Assembly (NCBI RefSeq): GCF_022539665.2
Contig: NC_081333.1
Span: forward strand, 8,864,971-8,928,970
Length of the DNA stretch: 64,000 bases
Reading direction: 5' to 3'
From: Daphnia carinata
Taxonomy: Eukaryota; Arthropoda; Branchiopoda; Diplostraca; Daphniidae
Shown: in pieces, positions 1-13,119 of the stretch
Layout of the letters: every line of letters begins with the position of its first letter
How positions within the stretch are numbered: position 1 is the first letter of the stretch
The notes under the pieces: generated by a model
What the model was told of the DNA's origin: nothing
The model's input: only the letters and a program-made list of their open reading frames with translations
Databases searched by the model: none
Position numbers and translations under genes: made by a program

Positions 1-3000
1 ATCCTAGTATTAGATGCGACGTAATTGGATTGGTCAGCTAGCAGCAGTCACTAGATACTATATACTACATCTGATCAACTAGCTGATGCTTCCGGGCAAG
101 GAATCGGAGTTGGCTCAGCTGTGTCCTCGAACATGTATATACACTTAATCCTTGTCGATGCATCTAGCCAGGTCTTTCAGCTCTCTCCTCTTTTTTTTCC
201 CTCAATCTTCCATATATTTATATTCGGCCAGATTTGTCGATGCTGCTGCTGCCGCTACGACTACGCTTGTTGTTTTTCCATCGAACGACTTATCTGGAAT
301 CGACAATATCCATTTAGAATTAGGGCACATTCTCCGCCCTCTCTCTTTCCTTTTAGTGTGTCCGTCTATGAATTTTCCGTATACGGTCGATACGCTTTAC
401 TCATCGATACTTGCCCATCGATCCAACGTAATAATTAAAAAAAAATGGCAAGTTGCGTTTTTGTGTTTTGGTTTTTTGTTGGTGGTTTTCAGCTTCACGA
501 AAATTGAAAATACTGCCTCGCTTTTCCACTCTCTCTCCTCCCGCAGTCACTGGTCTAATCCGAGAAAGCTGGATCACATAGTTGAATGCTTCTTAATGCC
601 ACCACTACTGCCGCCGACGTCTTTTCCTACCCTGGGTTTTTTTATATTTATTTTCCCATTTGGTGATTTCCAAAGAGTGTTCCCAATCCGACGTCCGCCA
701 TAGAAGTAGGCTATATTATTACTATTATAGATCATCGTTTTTCAAAGCAGCTTTTCGTGGCCCCCATTTATTATTACTATTATCGTTACTATTTTTTAAA
801 TCCTATTTTATTTTCACAATCTGTACTCGCTCTATTTCTATACGCTATCGTGTGTGTTATATCTCTTATTCTGCGGGGCAAAAGAGGATCGGAAAATGCG
901 GCGACAGCGGTGGGGAAACGTTATGAGGCAACGTCACTGATTGATATACATTTATGTGTTTGCAAGGGGAGAGCGGGGAGACGAGGGAACAAAAAAGTAA
1001 AAGACTTCTTTTTTTGATGGTGTTTTGTGTGTGTTAGAGGGCAAACGAGAGTTGAGAGAAAAGAAGAGGAAAAAAAAAAAAAGGGGTCTTATCGCTTTCG
1101 TCTTTTCTTCTCCCTTATTTTTTGGCTTGGAGTCAAGCTGACACGGCAGTCCATTCTAGCTCATTTCCCCCTTTTGTGTGTGTGTGTCAAGCAGCCAGAG
1201 TTTCCTCGCTTTCCCCCTGAAGAGGCTCTCTTTTTCTCCCCTCGCTCGCTCTCTTTTTCTCCCCTCGTTTCGTTTCACCCTCACTGTCAAACCTTCCACT
1301 AAATTCATCTTGTATTTCTCCCGGAGTTTCAAACTGATCCTAAAAGGGACAACCGCCCTCTCTCCCCCGCTTCATCCTGCACGTCTGGAAACGTTTGAGT
1401 TGATGCTAGCCAATGGATTGAATCCACTCGATAACCGGAGAGAGACCCCAAAATTTGAAACCGGTCAGAAAATTGATCAAGTAGAATTGCAAGTAAAATA
1501 GGAGAGAATGTCACTGAGGCACTGTGGGGCGGAACTGTGAAACAAAAGAGCAAACGATGTTGTTTCTAAAAAGAACAATGTCGTTTGTCACGTGTGATGC
1601 ATACAGCAGTTGTATACATTGTAGACGTGTACGTGACAAATGGAGCGCGTGTCCTTTGAATCGGGATCCGTTAAAGAGCTACCCGGCAGAGGAAAGTAGG
1701 GAGCCAACTATCGATCAAGTTTTTTAAAAATCTGTTGTCTGTTTCGGCAGGGACACATGCATACACACAAAAAAAAATACCCGTAGAAATACAAACCTGT
1801 CAGACAGGTGACGCCATTTTATGTGTGTGTGTGTGTGTGCAAAGGAATTTTCAAATCAATGGCGTGCCAACTTAACCGTCTGGTTCGTTCTTTTTTCCAG
1901 GCCGTCTTATTTTTCTTCGTGATAATTCATCAAACATTCCAACATGACGGCCAACACACGCTGCATGTAGTATCTATTCCCACCCCAAATCCGATTAACA
2001 CTCTGTTAAAAGAAATTATTTTTTTCCCCTCTCTTCATATTTATTTGTATGAGGCTGTATATGGTTGTGACATGATTGTAGGCCATCATCTTATCATCTC
2101 CTCCTTCTTTTCCTTGTATTCAATACTTTTCCCAGAGCTTATATGAATCGAAAGGTGGACCACGCCCTGAGCTCTTATCTCACTTCGTTTTTTTTTCCCG
2201 CGTGAAACGAGGGAATATCTCGAACGAGGCGCCATGTTGGGGACAGCCAACGGCGCAATTTATGAACTGAATTGGAATATGGCCCGTGAGATGTTTATGG
2301 TTTCAATTCCCCCTTGGCCATGAAAGATCATCCTGTTCACGTCAAGTACAAGGCACTAGGAAGAAAAAAGGAGGGGGGGGGGAGAATATGATGAATACTA
2401 CTTTTTCTTTTCTTTCTGTGCTATGGCGTATTATTGCTCCAAGCCCGACGAGCGTGTATTTACAAAGTCGTGCTGCGTGACATTTTCCCTTAAGAAGATT
2501 TAATTTGACTGAGGATCTTATTGCCATCCTCGTTGGGAAAAGGCTCGTGCTAGTAAAACGAGATGGCCAAAAGGTACAAGAGAATTAATCACAATCTGAT
2601 CCACATAAATGGCGACAGAGAGAGAGAGCGAGACGATATTGTCACAAATGACATTTAGATGCGTTAGCCTGTTAAATAATACATCACAATTTAAATGAGC
2701 TTTAAAGACAAAGAGGCGGCCCGGCGCTCCGTTTTTGCCTTATTTTTTTATTTGATACTCACGTTGCTGTTTAGTGATGAATTTCTTGCCTTTGATCTTT
2801 TCTGACGCACATCTCTCGCCCTAGCTCCATACACGAGATTGAGTTACCCAATCGCTGCATATGTGATGTGCATTTCTGACTCTTGTTCGCTGGCCGACCG
2901 GAAGACGGAGGAAGCACGCAAGCAGAAATGAACGAGAAGTAAACTTTTTTTCTCATTGGGCCTTTTTTTCCCCCTCATCTTTTGCAGACACGCACAGAAA

Positions 3001-6000
3001 AATATCTGTTTCTTCTTTATTTTATATTCCCCCTTTCCTTACTCGGATGATGAAAGAGTCTGGATCAGAAGTCGACGGGTTTATGGTACATCTACTCCGG
3101 GGTTTGTAAATGAGGCAGAGATCCGTCAAACCCCACAAAATGATGAGGTCGAAAGCAAAAGGTTTTTTTTTTTTTTATTTCCCCTTAAGACAGAAGAGGC
3201 AGCGCTTGTCTGTTGTCAGGACATCCTTTTATTGTAAAAAAAAAAAAAGTGAATAGGCCTATAAACAGAAACAAAAGCGAACAAGTAACTAGTTCTCTTT
3301 TACTTTGGTATTCCCATTCATTTCTTTCTTTTTCTGTTTGAAATCGAATTTGACCCAAATTCGTCTGATTCACTGTCACCTCGCCTTTTTTCTTTTTAAC
3401 TTTGCGAGTCATAACACAATTTGCATATGCAAGTCATCATTTTGAAGGGCTTGATAATATGTAAAATAACTACGATATATCGTCTCCGTCTATGTATGTG
3501 TCTCATGTGTCAGCTGATACGGAAATAATACCGAGATACGGAAATGGCTGGAGAGCCCCGACGGCGCCCCGGTAACTTCATCACTATTGGTGGACGACGA
3601 AGAATTTCTTAGGGTGTGTGGGGCGTTTGATACCAGTAAAAAGTCTCTGCTGATATATTTAGGACATCTGGTCATAGAGTAGAAAAAAAAAAACGGAAGA
3701 CGAACAAAAGCATTTCATGACACATGCATTAGCTACTTATGGTATCTAGAATTTTTTTTTAATCTACTGCATTTCTGCGGGAGGGGTGATGGATTACAGC
3801 AGCATTTCCTGGCCGCGCTGGCCACCAGGTTTTTCTTTCCTATTTTGTATCCCACTGTTTTCCTGTGCACCGCATCACAGCTGGTTGGCGTTGATGATGA
3901 TGAGCTCTCGTGTCAGTAGTAGCTCCGGTGTCATTATCACGCATCTACGAAGGGAAATCAGAGCGAGTGTTTAAGAAACACATATTTTAGTGGGTGTTCA
4001 TTATCATCTTTATGTAACACCATCAAGAGGACTATAGCATTTTTTTTGTGAAGAAGAATAAAGACATTTAAATTTTTGATATCTCTTGAAGACCAAAGAA
4101 ATGAAGTCGAGTGGCAGCGTGTGGATCTGGCATGACGGCTGGGAATTTTTTTTCGTTTTAAGTTGCATGGCAAACATTGTAATAATAATGATAATAGGAT
4201 GAATTAATGAAGTAGTGGGAGCCTTCTTCTCCCGGTCGTCTGTTGGGCAAAAGAATATTTTTTTTTGCATTTGTTGGCTCAAGACTCATCAGTGGAATTG
4301 GCTAGAATAATTCACAAATATGTGCATACAGAGTCTCGTCTTTCCCACTCTACGGCCATCGTTCCGGACACACAGCCGGAACGAGATGGACACAGACAGC
4401 TGGTGTTGGCTGTGCCCTTTTTTTTTTTTCCTTTCTACTATTAAGCAGGGCCACTTTCTTTTCGAGAGAACGCACTATTTTGTCTGACTTGTTTGCTAAT
4501 CGACCGATATAGCTAGAAACCCGCTATTCTTTCTTAGTTTTGTAGAACTTTTTGAGTAGGCAAGTCGTGTCCCCTTTCCTCTGAAAAGTCTTCTTTCTTC
4601 CCCCTTCTCTAAAGAAAAAAAAAAGGAAGATGAACGACGTTTTTCTTTGGTGGTTACGTATTGCCTTTGACGTGTGTTGACCATCACTTATTTGTTCACA
4701 GTGAAATGAACTCTGATCTTTTACAAGAAAAAGAAAGGCAAAGTTTGGAGACAATAAAGAATAGACGAGTGTATGGGGGAGTAGACACTAAAAATGCCAC
4801 CCACGCTCGACAGCTTTGAATACATTGACTCTGTTCGTAGACGTACATATATATTAAAAAAGGAAAACATGATACGATATAGTCAGACCGAATATATTTA
4901 TATATTTATGTGTAAAGTAACATCCATATTCGATTGTTTACCTTGATCGCCAAAAAAAAAAGAAAGCCACGGATTTATTATTGGGCTCGAAGGGGCGGGA
5001 AGCAATCTGAACTGTTTGGTGTAGGGAGAAAGAGAGGAATCCGCTTTGATGATGCCGAGTCCCGTTCGTTTTCACAGTCGTGTCAATATTATTGTAGAGA
5101 GAGTCAGAAAAGAGAGGGGGAGAGAAAGACGAATTTGAGTTGCAAAAGAAACCCCGTTGCCTGGCAACATCCTTTGGACTGTGTCTGTTTGTCTGACTTA
5201 GAAGGCCTCAAACTCGGCACACGCACAAACACGGAATAAGAAAGAAAAATAAAAAAATAAGGCCAGGATATGGCATGTGTGTATGTGTGCTCGACTTGCT
5301 GCAGGGCGTTCACATACGGAACGCTACCCAATATTAATCGTATCATTTCCAGTAGAGTTCACTACGCTGGACGCGTTGGATCGAAAGGGTTTCTTTTCTT
5401 TTTTATCGTTCAGAATCATCTAGGGATTTTTCCTTTTTTCATGCGTCATCGTACGTCCAAGAGATTCTCAGTCAAGTTTTCACTGACACGAAATGATCCA
5501 CGCCGTCAATAAAAATGCACAAACCTTTTTTTATTTTTAGTTTTTTGATTTTTTTTTTTGAAACGTTTCTTCCCCTTCGCCTGTGTGTCGTTCTTTTTTT
5601 ATGTATTTACAATATATTCAATAGATCTTTGCCGTTGCCGAGATTGGTGTGTGCGCTCGCTTCTTTGCTCTGCATCGCGCTCGATTCTTGTATCAATCGT
5701 GGGTGGGATCGGGATGGATGCGATGCTTGTCGAGTGCAGGCGGGGAGCAGGAGGATCTTTTGATACTTTGATCACCTAGCAGCGACGAGAGATACGTAGG
5801 ACCTCCTCATGCAGACAGGCCAGTTGCGCACAAAAGAAACGTGCCGAAATTCTTCCTTTTAGGACTAGAATTTTCCTTCCTTTTTTTTTCTTGTTTCCTT
5901 CTGTTTGATATTTGGTGTTTGAACAACTTAAAAAGAAAAAGTCTTTCCTTGATTTTAGAAAAGAGATTTGAGAAAAAAAAATTCAAAATTAAATTGCGTT

Positions 6001-6280
6001 GCGGTTAAAAAGAAAGTGCCTTGATCGTTCTGCTTCCTTTATGGCAACCAACTTTTTTTTTTATTGCATTAAAGAAAAGTAAATTGAAAGAAAAAACAGC
6101 CGGAGAATCGTCTATCTGATATACCAGCATATCGTTTATCGCATTCGAATCTCTCGTTTCCTCATCCGCCGCTTGGTTTCATTTGACAACTGTTAACGAT
6201 TGAGCGCTTGCTATAAATTTTTTTTTTTTATCCACCTCTGACACAGATACTTATTTTGCTTATCTTTTTTCTTTTTACAG
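1..6280. other. Gene-poor AT-rich sequence, probably EXT1 intron
   Basis: No coding exon could be supported on either strand. The stretch is rich in poly-T, poly-A and pyrimidine tracts, with a (GT)n run near 1821-1840. It ends in a good pyrimidine tract and acceptor (CTTTTTACAG) directly before the first visible EXT1 exon. About 300 N-terminal residues of EXT1 are missing, and nothing resembling the exostosin N-terminus is seen here. The simplest reading is therefore a long intron with the first exons left of the window. Many short open frames occur, but all are low-complexity (runs of F, S, L, K). Confidence 0.6.
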
Positions 6281-9200
6281 ATACGATTATGAAGTCTTGC
6301 TGCATAATTCGACGTTCTGCCTGGTGCCGCGAGGACGGCGTCTTGGCTCCTTTCGCTTCATCGAAGTCCTTCAAGTAAGAAAACATCTTTTGTGTTGTTC
6401 AAAAAGAGACAAACTTTCGTCAAAAGAAACCTTTTAATATATTTTTGTCTCTATACTTTTTTGTTTCAGGCCGGCTGTATTCCCGTCCTCCTGTCCAACA
6501 ACTGGGTGATACCCTTTTCAGAGATCATTGACTGGAAGACTTCGGCCATTTGGGCGGATGAACGGCTTCTCCTCCAGGTTATTATTATTTTGTTTTATCG
6601 ATCTTTTCTTGTTCTAATAGACTTAGAAAAGATCCTCTCGTTTACCAAGTAATACAACAATGCCATTATCCGTGGAGCAAATAAGGCTCTACGTTCTCGT
6701 TTTAACCGGCCTTGGGGGCTTCCCAATTACCTGGGCACTTGCCGCCGTCTACACGCCCGTCTGTGTGTGTAAGTGCCGGCTGTCAGTCAAGTCCAGTCAC
6801 TCTCACTTTTGGCACGAGGAGTACACTGTGAGTTGAAAGCTACGACCTAAACTCCTCCAATCACCGTTTTTGTTTAGAAAAAAAAAAATCCCTAAGTGGA
6901 AAGACCGAAAAAATCTGAATCTCGTGTATACTCAACTGAGTTGATGGATCACACACAACACACACAATTGAGAGTCTGAAAAATGGTTTTTTTTTCCCCT
7001 CTTCTTATTCGCTTCTTAACGTTGTTGTTTACAATGTATTTAAGTCAAAATGGGGATTGCTCTGAAATGTAGCGTGAAAATGGGCGTTTACATGAGAAAC
7101 TACTTTTTGTTCACAAGAGGGAGTGTGACGCATTGTTAAAGAGCATCGTGAAGAGCCCCGACTCTCGCCCCGAGAGTCGGGGCTGAGGTCGGGGGCCGAG
7201 TGGGAATTGTATTTAAGCTGCACTTAGAACAAAGAACCGAAACACTTCTATTGATCCTCAAAGCGGCAACGGCGGGTACGTTGGCCATAATGGCGAAAAA
7301 AACAAAAAGAGAAAGCAAAATCTCGTACACATTTTCCTGTCGTCACGGCGCTTTCATACGTATACAACACACATATCGTGCACTCGCGAAAATTTTCCAT
7401 GCTACTTGCCGCAATAACGACATGGCTTTTGTGTTTGTGGTCCCAGGTGCCGGATATTGTCAGGTCCATCGAAGCCGAACGGGTGATGGCCTTGCGGCAG
7501 CAATCTCAGCTCTTGTGGCACATGTACTTCTCCTCCATCGACCGGATTATCTTCACCACCCTCGAGGTACGTACCATTAGAAACACAACTCTTCATTCTC
7601 CCCCATGTATTTTTTTCTTTTTACAATGTAAAAAAAGAAAACAAAGACATTTCGTTTAAATTGAAAACGTCTCCCCACTTTTATCAACCACAGATTGTCC
7701 GCCAGAGAATCCATCAGCATTTATGGAAAGACGGACGAGTGTGGAATAGTTTTCCAGGCGGATTGGTGACATTGCCGGATTACACGGACACACCGTCTCG
7801 TTTGCCGTGGAACCAGCAGCAATCCACAAGCATGACGCTCGCTAATGGTGGTCAAAAGAATAAGAATGCCAGCCAGTTTACGGCCGTCATTTATTCCCAG
7901 CAACAAGCAGGAAGCCCGTTAGTGCCTGCCACTTCAAGTGGTCCACTACTTCATCTGCTGCGGGTCGTCTCCAGGAGCCAACATGTTGCCCGGGTAGGAT
8001 TTCCAACAAACGTCAACAAATCATTAAAATCTTTAGACGAAAAAATAATTAACGTTCCTTGTTTTTCTGTTTTTGTTACGTTGTTATCGTTTTCGCCCGT
8101 CCGTTTTCTCCGACGCCATTTTAAATGATGCGCTTAAGATTGTCGTCGTTTGGGCCAGCGATTCTCCGAAACCTCCGCCTTCGAGATGGCCGTCGTTGAC
8201 GCGTGGCATCCCGCTCCATATCGTTGTGCCGCAGCAGAAGCAGAATATCGGCGAACGCTTCCGGTAATAAAAACTTTCGCTTTTCAATATGGATTTATTA
8301 ATTTCAAATTAAAATTTAAAAAGAAGAAAGCGATGAAAACAACTAAAAAAAAGTTCTAATCCTTTGGATTTTCTGGATGGGTTGTTACAGGCCACTGGAT
8401 CTGATCGAGACCGACGCCGTCTTTTCGCTGGACGAGGACGCTACGTTGACGACAGACGAAATCGATTTCGCATTTCATGTTTGGCGTCACTTTCCGGAGC
8501 GGATCGTCGGCTTTCCGGCTCGAACACACTACTGGGACGATACCAAAGTGAGTACAGCTCCAATAACTCTCGCTTTCCCCCCCCCCCCCCCCGTGCGCCG
8601 CTTTTTTTTTTTTTTTTTTTTTTGCGAAGATGGAAATCGATTCAAATCTCGCATGCAAACCACCGCCGTTACCTAGCATTAGTGGTACACAACAGGCCAT
8701 TAACGGCTGTCCGTTTCGTGTCTTCTTTTTTTATGTGTGTGTGTATGTGCTAGGGACAGTGGGGCTACACGTCAAAGTGGACCAACGAGTACTCGATGGT
8801 CCTGACGGGGGCGGCCATTTATCATCGCTACTACCATTCTTTGTACACGGATTGGCTGGGCCCGTTGCTACACAAAACGGTCGATCAGTCGCGCAACTGT
8901 GAGGACATTCTCATCAACTTCCTCGTCAGCCATGTTACTCGCCAACCACCCATCAAGGTGTCGCAACGGAAGCAGTACAAGAGCAGCAACTTATCGGCTG
9001 TCACGAGGTCTGTCGCCCATTTTTTTTGTTACCTATCGGCCGTTAAATCACGCATTTTTTCCCGCTCCATGCGCATGTTTTTTTTACTGGATTTTTTTTG
9101 TTTGTCTTTCGCTATTTCGGTACGCAGTAGATCACCATGGAACGATCCGGATCACTTTCTACAGCGTCAAACGTGCCTCAACACTTTTGTGGCCCTCTTC

Positions 9201-9311
9201 GGCTACATGCCCCTGATTCGTTCGGCCGTTCGCTTTGACCCTGTCCTATTCAAGGACCCCGTCTCCAACTTGCGCAAGAAATACCGGCAAATGGAATCGG
9301 TCCACAACTAA
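6281..9311 (+). CDS. EXT1: Exostosin-1 (heparan sulfate co-polymerase), last eight exons
   Basis: Partial EXT1 (fly tout-velu), a Golgi type II membrane glycosyltransferase that with EXT2 adds alternating GlcA and GlcNAc to heparan sulfate. Exons: 6281-6374, 6470-6577, 7447-7566, 7694-7993, 8139-8263, 8391-8547, 8754-9007, 9128-9311. They join in frame to 446 residues plus stop. Vertebrate EXT1 is about 746 residues, so about 300 are missing at the N-terminus, beyond the window. The end of the GT47 exostosin domain is visible ([14 protein letters not shown], then [14 protein letters not shown]). The C-terminal GT64 domain follows, with [10 protein letters not shown], the LDED acidic motif, [33 protein letters not shown] and [14 protein letters not shown]. 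The protein ends in [16 protein letters not shown], as in the family. Introns are mostly 70-200 bases, one is 869. EXT1 is preferred over EXT2 or EXTL because of the [13 protein letters not shown] and [14 protein letters not shown] blocks. Confidence 0.95.
7154..7184. repeat. Perfect 14-bp hairpin inside an EXT1 intron
   Basis: AGCCCCGACTCTCG at 7154-7167 is followed by CCC and its exact reverse complement at 7171-7184. The arms are GC-rich in an AT-rich intron (6578-7446) and end 262 bases before the next acceptor. It could form a stable hairpin in pre-mRNA or be the core of a small palindromic element. No function can be assigned. Confidence 0.9.
8577..8623. repeat. Poly-C then poly-T tract in an EXT1 intron
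   Basis: Sixteen consecutive C (8577-8592) are followed by GTGCGCCGC and then 22 T (8602-8623). Both lie in the 206-base intron between the DED-motif exon and the YTSKW exon. Lengths in such tracts are prone to sequencing and replication error. Confidence 0.85.
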
Positions 9312-12300
9312 AGAAATGCAACTAGATATATCGCCGTCTTTTTTTTTTTTTGTTTTCCGTGTGCGGAGGATGGACAAAAAGGTGTCCTACTTTCTTTTTT
9401 TTCTTCTCGTTTGTTAAACATACTGAAGGAAAAGCGAAAGGGAAACTCAAACAAGCCAAGAAACGTGCCATATCCTAAGTTTTCTTTTTTTTTCGTTTGT
9501 AAGTAGGTGAATTTACAGTCGGACGTCATGTTTGGATGGTAGTAGGAAATATTGTAGTACCCAACATCTCGTGATTTTCTTTTTAAGACAATTTTTGTTT
9601 TCTTTTAATGGAGAGAAACGGTGCAATCCTATTTAAATGATCAACTATTTTTGGTTGTTGTCCAAGATGGAAAAATTCGGGGGGAATGAAGAGCTATATA
9701 TCTGGCAAAGAGGTGTACGACGTTGGTTGTCTATAAAACCTTTTTGCCTAAAGGGACCATCTGTGATTAAATATTTTTCATTTTCTTATGGCTGCTTTTT
9801 ATTTCGAATTTTGATATTGTTTTCTAAGTAATTGATAGCATATCAAGAATTTCCAATTCCTAGGTCCCCTTCAAATTCTATTATGTATATTCTTTTTTTT
9901 TTTAATTTCCTAATAATGAAATGATCCCACCATTTCTTTTCAAATCGATGACGTTATGAGGGAACTCATTTGAAAATAAGTTCCCGAGGTGCCATATTTT
10001 TTTTCTCTTCCTTTAAACCCGCAATTAGTTCTTTTTTTGGGGCGTAAATTTTTCATTGCGCCTCCGCCCTCTTCCGGTCCTTTCCACTTCCGTTTGTGTA
10101 CAGTATCGACTAATTGGCGCTTGAGCTTGTACATATTATATAATGTTGATTATATCCATGTAAGAATAAAAAGGAATTCGAAAGGAAAATTTTCAAGGTG
10201 ATTCTAAGTGATGTGAAACGTCGTTGAAGAGAATTTTTTGTTTGTGGATCCCTCGTCACGCTCTCGTGTTGCATTCTTTCTTCTCCCCCCTAATTGGCTT
10301 TCTTCCAATAATTGATATTCCAGACAAATTCAACTGGTATGTGAAACTTTGGGAGTTAAGCTGAGAGAACCGACTTGCAAACTTTGAACAAGGCGTTTTA
10401 ATCAAACAAGTCGTCGTGTATAGGTCTAAAAGCACCCCATGTTTGCCATACACCGCGAACGCAGAAAGCCTCGAAATGCGTCGATGAATAGCTTAAGACC
10501 GCCCTTTTTCCTCATCAGTCAACTCAGCGCTGTCTCGTAAGAGTCTTTTATTTATTTCAGTGCGTGTTTTTCTTTTTCTTCGCTCGTTTCGCTACGCCTT
10601 CGTGAGCTGTTATGTGTGTGTGTTTGACTGTTTGTGTGTAAGCCGAGCGGATCGCGGCTTCGGATGACTTGTGCACACGCCCCGTTTGTTATTCCATTAG
10701 GCCCCGGCGTTAATATATGACCTCGACGTTATTTTTCCCATCCTTTTCTTTTCTTCCTTGCTGGAGCGGTCTCCACCTCCACCGATAGGCCCTATTATAT
10801 ACCTTTCCTTATTTCTTCCGTTTTCTTTTCAAGTTTAAATATATAGCGTCTTTGCCGGAAGATGCAGAGTTGTAAGTGAAGGAAAAGGGAGGAGCTTCGT
10901 TTTCTTTTTTCACGTCCAGGTGTGTAGTGGCTTACAACAGCGTGAACGCATAGACGGCGGCAAATGATTCTCGTACATAACTCAAAAGGAAGAAAAGAAA
11001 CAACATGTTAGAAACGAGAGAATAAGAGGGGAGCGGCGATTTCACGCTTCCAGCGTTCCGAAAACTATTGATTGCGGGAGCGTGCAAAGAAAACGAAGCA
11101 GAGAACTTACAGTTGGTTTATAGCTTGAGGTTTTTTTTTGTTTTAAAGAACAAAAAAAGAAACAAAAAAAAATTGAGGTGAACGTCGTTATCGTTTAATA
11201 GCCAGCCATAACTTGTTGATTACTGCCTCTTCCTGTCGGCTTTATTATTACATCTTTATCAAAATGGCGAAAGCTAGCGCGTGTACTTTTTGTATGACAG
11301 GCAAGTCAATGCGGCAAATACGGGAAATCGAATTTGAACGAAAGAATTCTTATTATCGTAATTAATTGGATTCGCTACGTTGTTAACAACTAATTGATTG
11401 GGTAAGCCAACCTCGTGTGGGCAGATTGATTCATTCCTATAGTTCCGTTATCAACGAAAGGTCAAACAAAAAAAGCTGCTATTGCCAGTAAGCTGAAATA
11501 ATTCACGGGTATTACTTACCCTTGCGTGGAACTCCCATTACCTATTAAGCCAATAAATCCTTCTATTCTCGATCTTTGTAATCCAGTTAAGTAACTTTAA
11601 CAAGAGAAGAAAAAAACAACGACTCCAAATCTGTTGGACTGAGCCAAGTCCCTTTGTTTTTCTTTTTCCCCTTTCTCTTTTACATGGGGAATTGGTTGGA
11701 TTTAGCATACGCTGTGTTGATATACACCAGCTGACTAACTCGTGATTGACTCAGCTGCACGTTGGGCTTCTCTCTTTCTTATTTTTTTTTCCCAATCAGC
11801 TATAAATTAGTCAGAGCTTCCTTATTAACAAACGAAAAAGCTTTTATTTCGCACGCCTTATTAGAGGGTTAAATGATTGAACAGGTTTTTCCCCATTGCG
11901 ATCAAAAAAGGAACGCGTAGAACTCTGAAAATTGTACGGTACCACTTGTGGACGCCAATCAGCCCCTTTTTTTCCCTATAGAAAAAAAAATGCAATCAAC
12001 AAGAAAAAATGGGGGCCCTGTAAGCATTTATTAGAGGAGCACTGGGTTTGTATAAATATAGTTTTGGTTGCGCGTGTGCTGTTTATTTTCGTTCTTCCTT
12101 AGACTGTACAGCTAGCTTTGCTAGTTGTGTAATGTCTAGTCATCGGTACCACCTACCCCCAACTGTTTCGCAGGCACCGAGACACACGCCCACGCTCTCT
12201 CTGGAAAAATAATAATACAGGAATCCCTTAACTGTCATCACCAACCAACGCCTTTTTTTCACTCTTTCTTCTTGTTAAATTTCGTAGAAAGAAAAAAAAA

Positions 12301-13119
12301 ACACACACGTTGGAGCTGAAAGGGAGCGAAAGAAAAATAATAAGAAACACTGGAACGGCAGACAACAGACAACCAGACCACAAGTTTAAATAGAAATCGA
12401 AACTATTTCTGGGATGAGCGTGTTTTTCCTCTTTTCTCGAGTCCTCTTTTGCCATGGAGAAATAACACCATGGAACTTGTACATCGCTTATTCCCTACCG
12501 CATTTTATGATTATTATTTTTTCGCTCCTGTGAATCGGTGGTATCAGATACTACAAGTTTATCGTCTCCCAGCTGCGTGAAATCGGGTGAATAAAATCCG
12601 AGGCGACGACTACAATGCGTTTCTCACCTTTTCTCCATGATTACGTGCCTTGCCATAAACCAGATATGTAATCTCCTCCTCTCGTTCTGAGGAAGATGTC
12701 ACCGTCTGGCGAGTTTTCTTATTAGGTTCGGTAGATAAAATGTTGAAAAAGACGAGGCATTTCCGTTAAGACTACGTCATCCACAAGAATTTCAAAAACG
12801 AAGAAAAAATTCAATTCATCGTTTTTGCATTACAAGGCTAATTCTCTTTTGATGTATTGATCGACTTTTCCGTAGATTCACCTGGTTGAAATGTTATGTT
12901 TGTCAATATAACACGAGACCACATTCGAATTAGACGGAAAAACAAAAAGAAAGTTCAGAATGTTTGTCTCATCGTGTAGAGTATGTTTGCACGGGTTAAG
13001 ATTGTGTGGGTTTTCTGTATACTAGTTGCAATTATTTCTACTCCACTAATCAAATTCCTGTCGACCTATCCTAAAAAGAAATATTAGGATTGTTTGCATT
13101 GATTGCAGGCTCTTGGATT
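9312..13119. other. Spacer between convergent EXT1 and PREP genes
   Basis: About 3.8 kb with no recognisable gene on either strand. It should hold the 3' UTR of EXT1 just after 9311 and that of PREP just below 13120, since the two genes converge. The rest is AT-rich with short homopolymers and a few CA/GT stretches. Frames are short and low in complexity. Confidence 0.6.

Noticed and set aside
1-6280. First exons of EXT1 inside the window
   Set aside because: No frame here resembles the exostosin N-terminal region; visible frames are pyrimidine-tract artefacts.
8356-8700. Frames across the poly-C/poly-T tract (PPPPP and FFFFF runs)
   Set aside because: Intron of EXT1; coding quality comes only from homopolymers.
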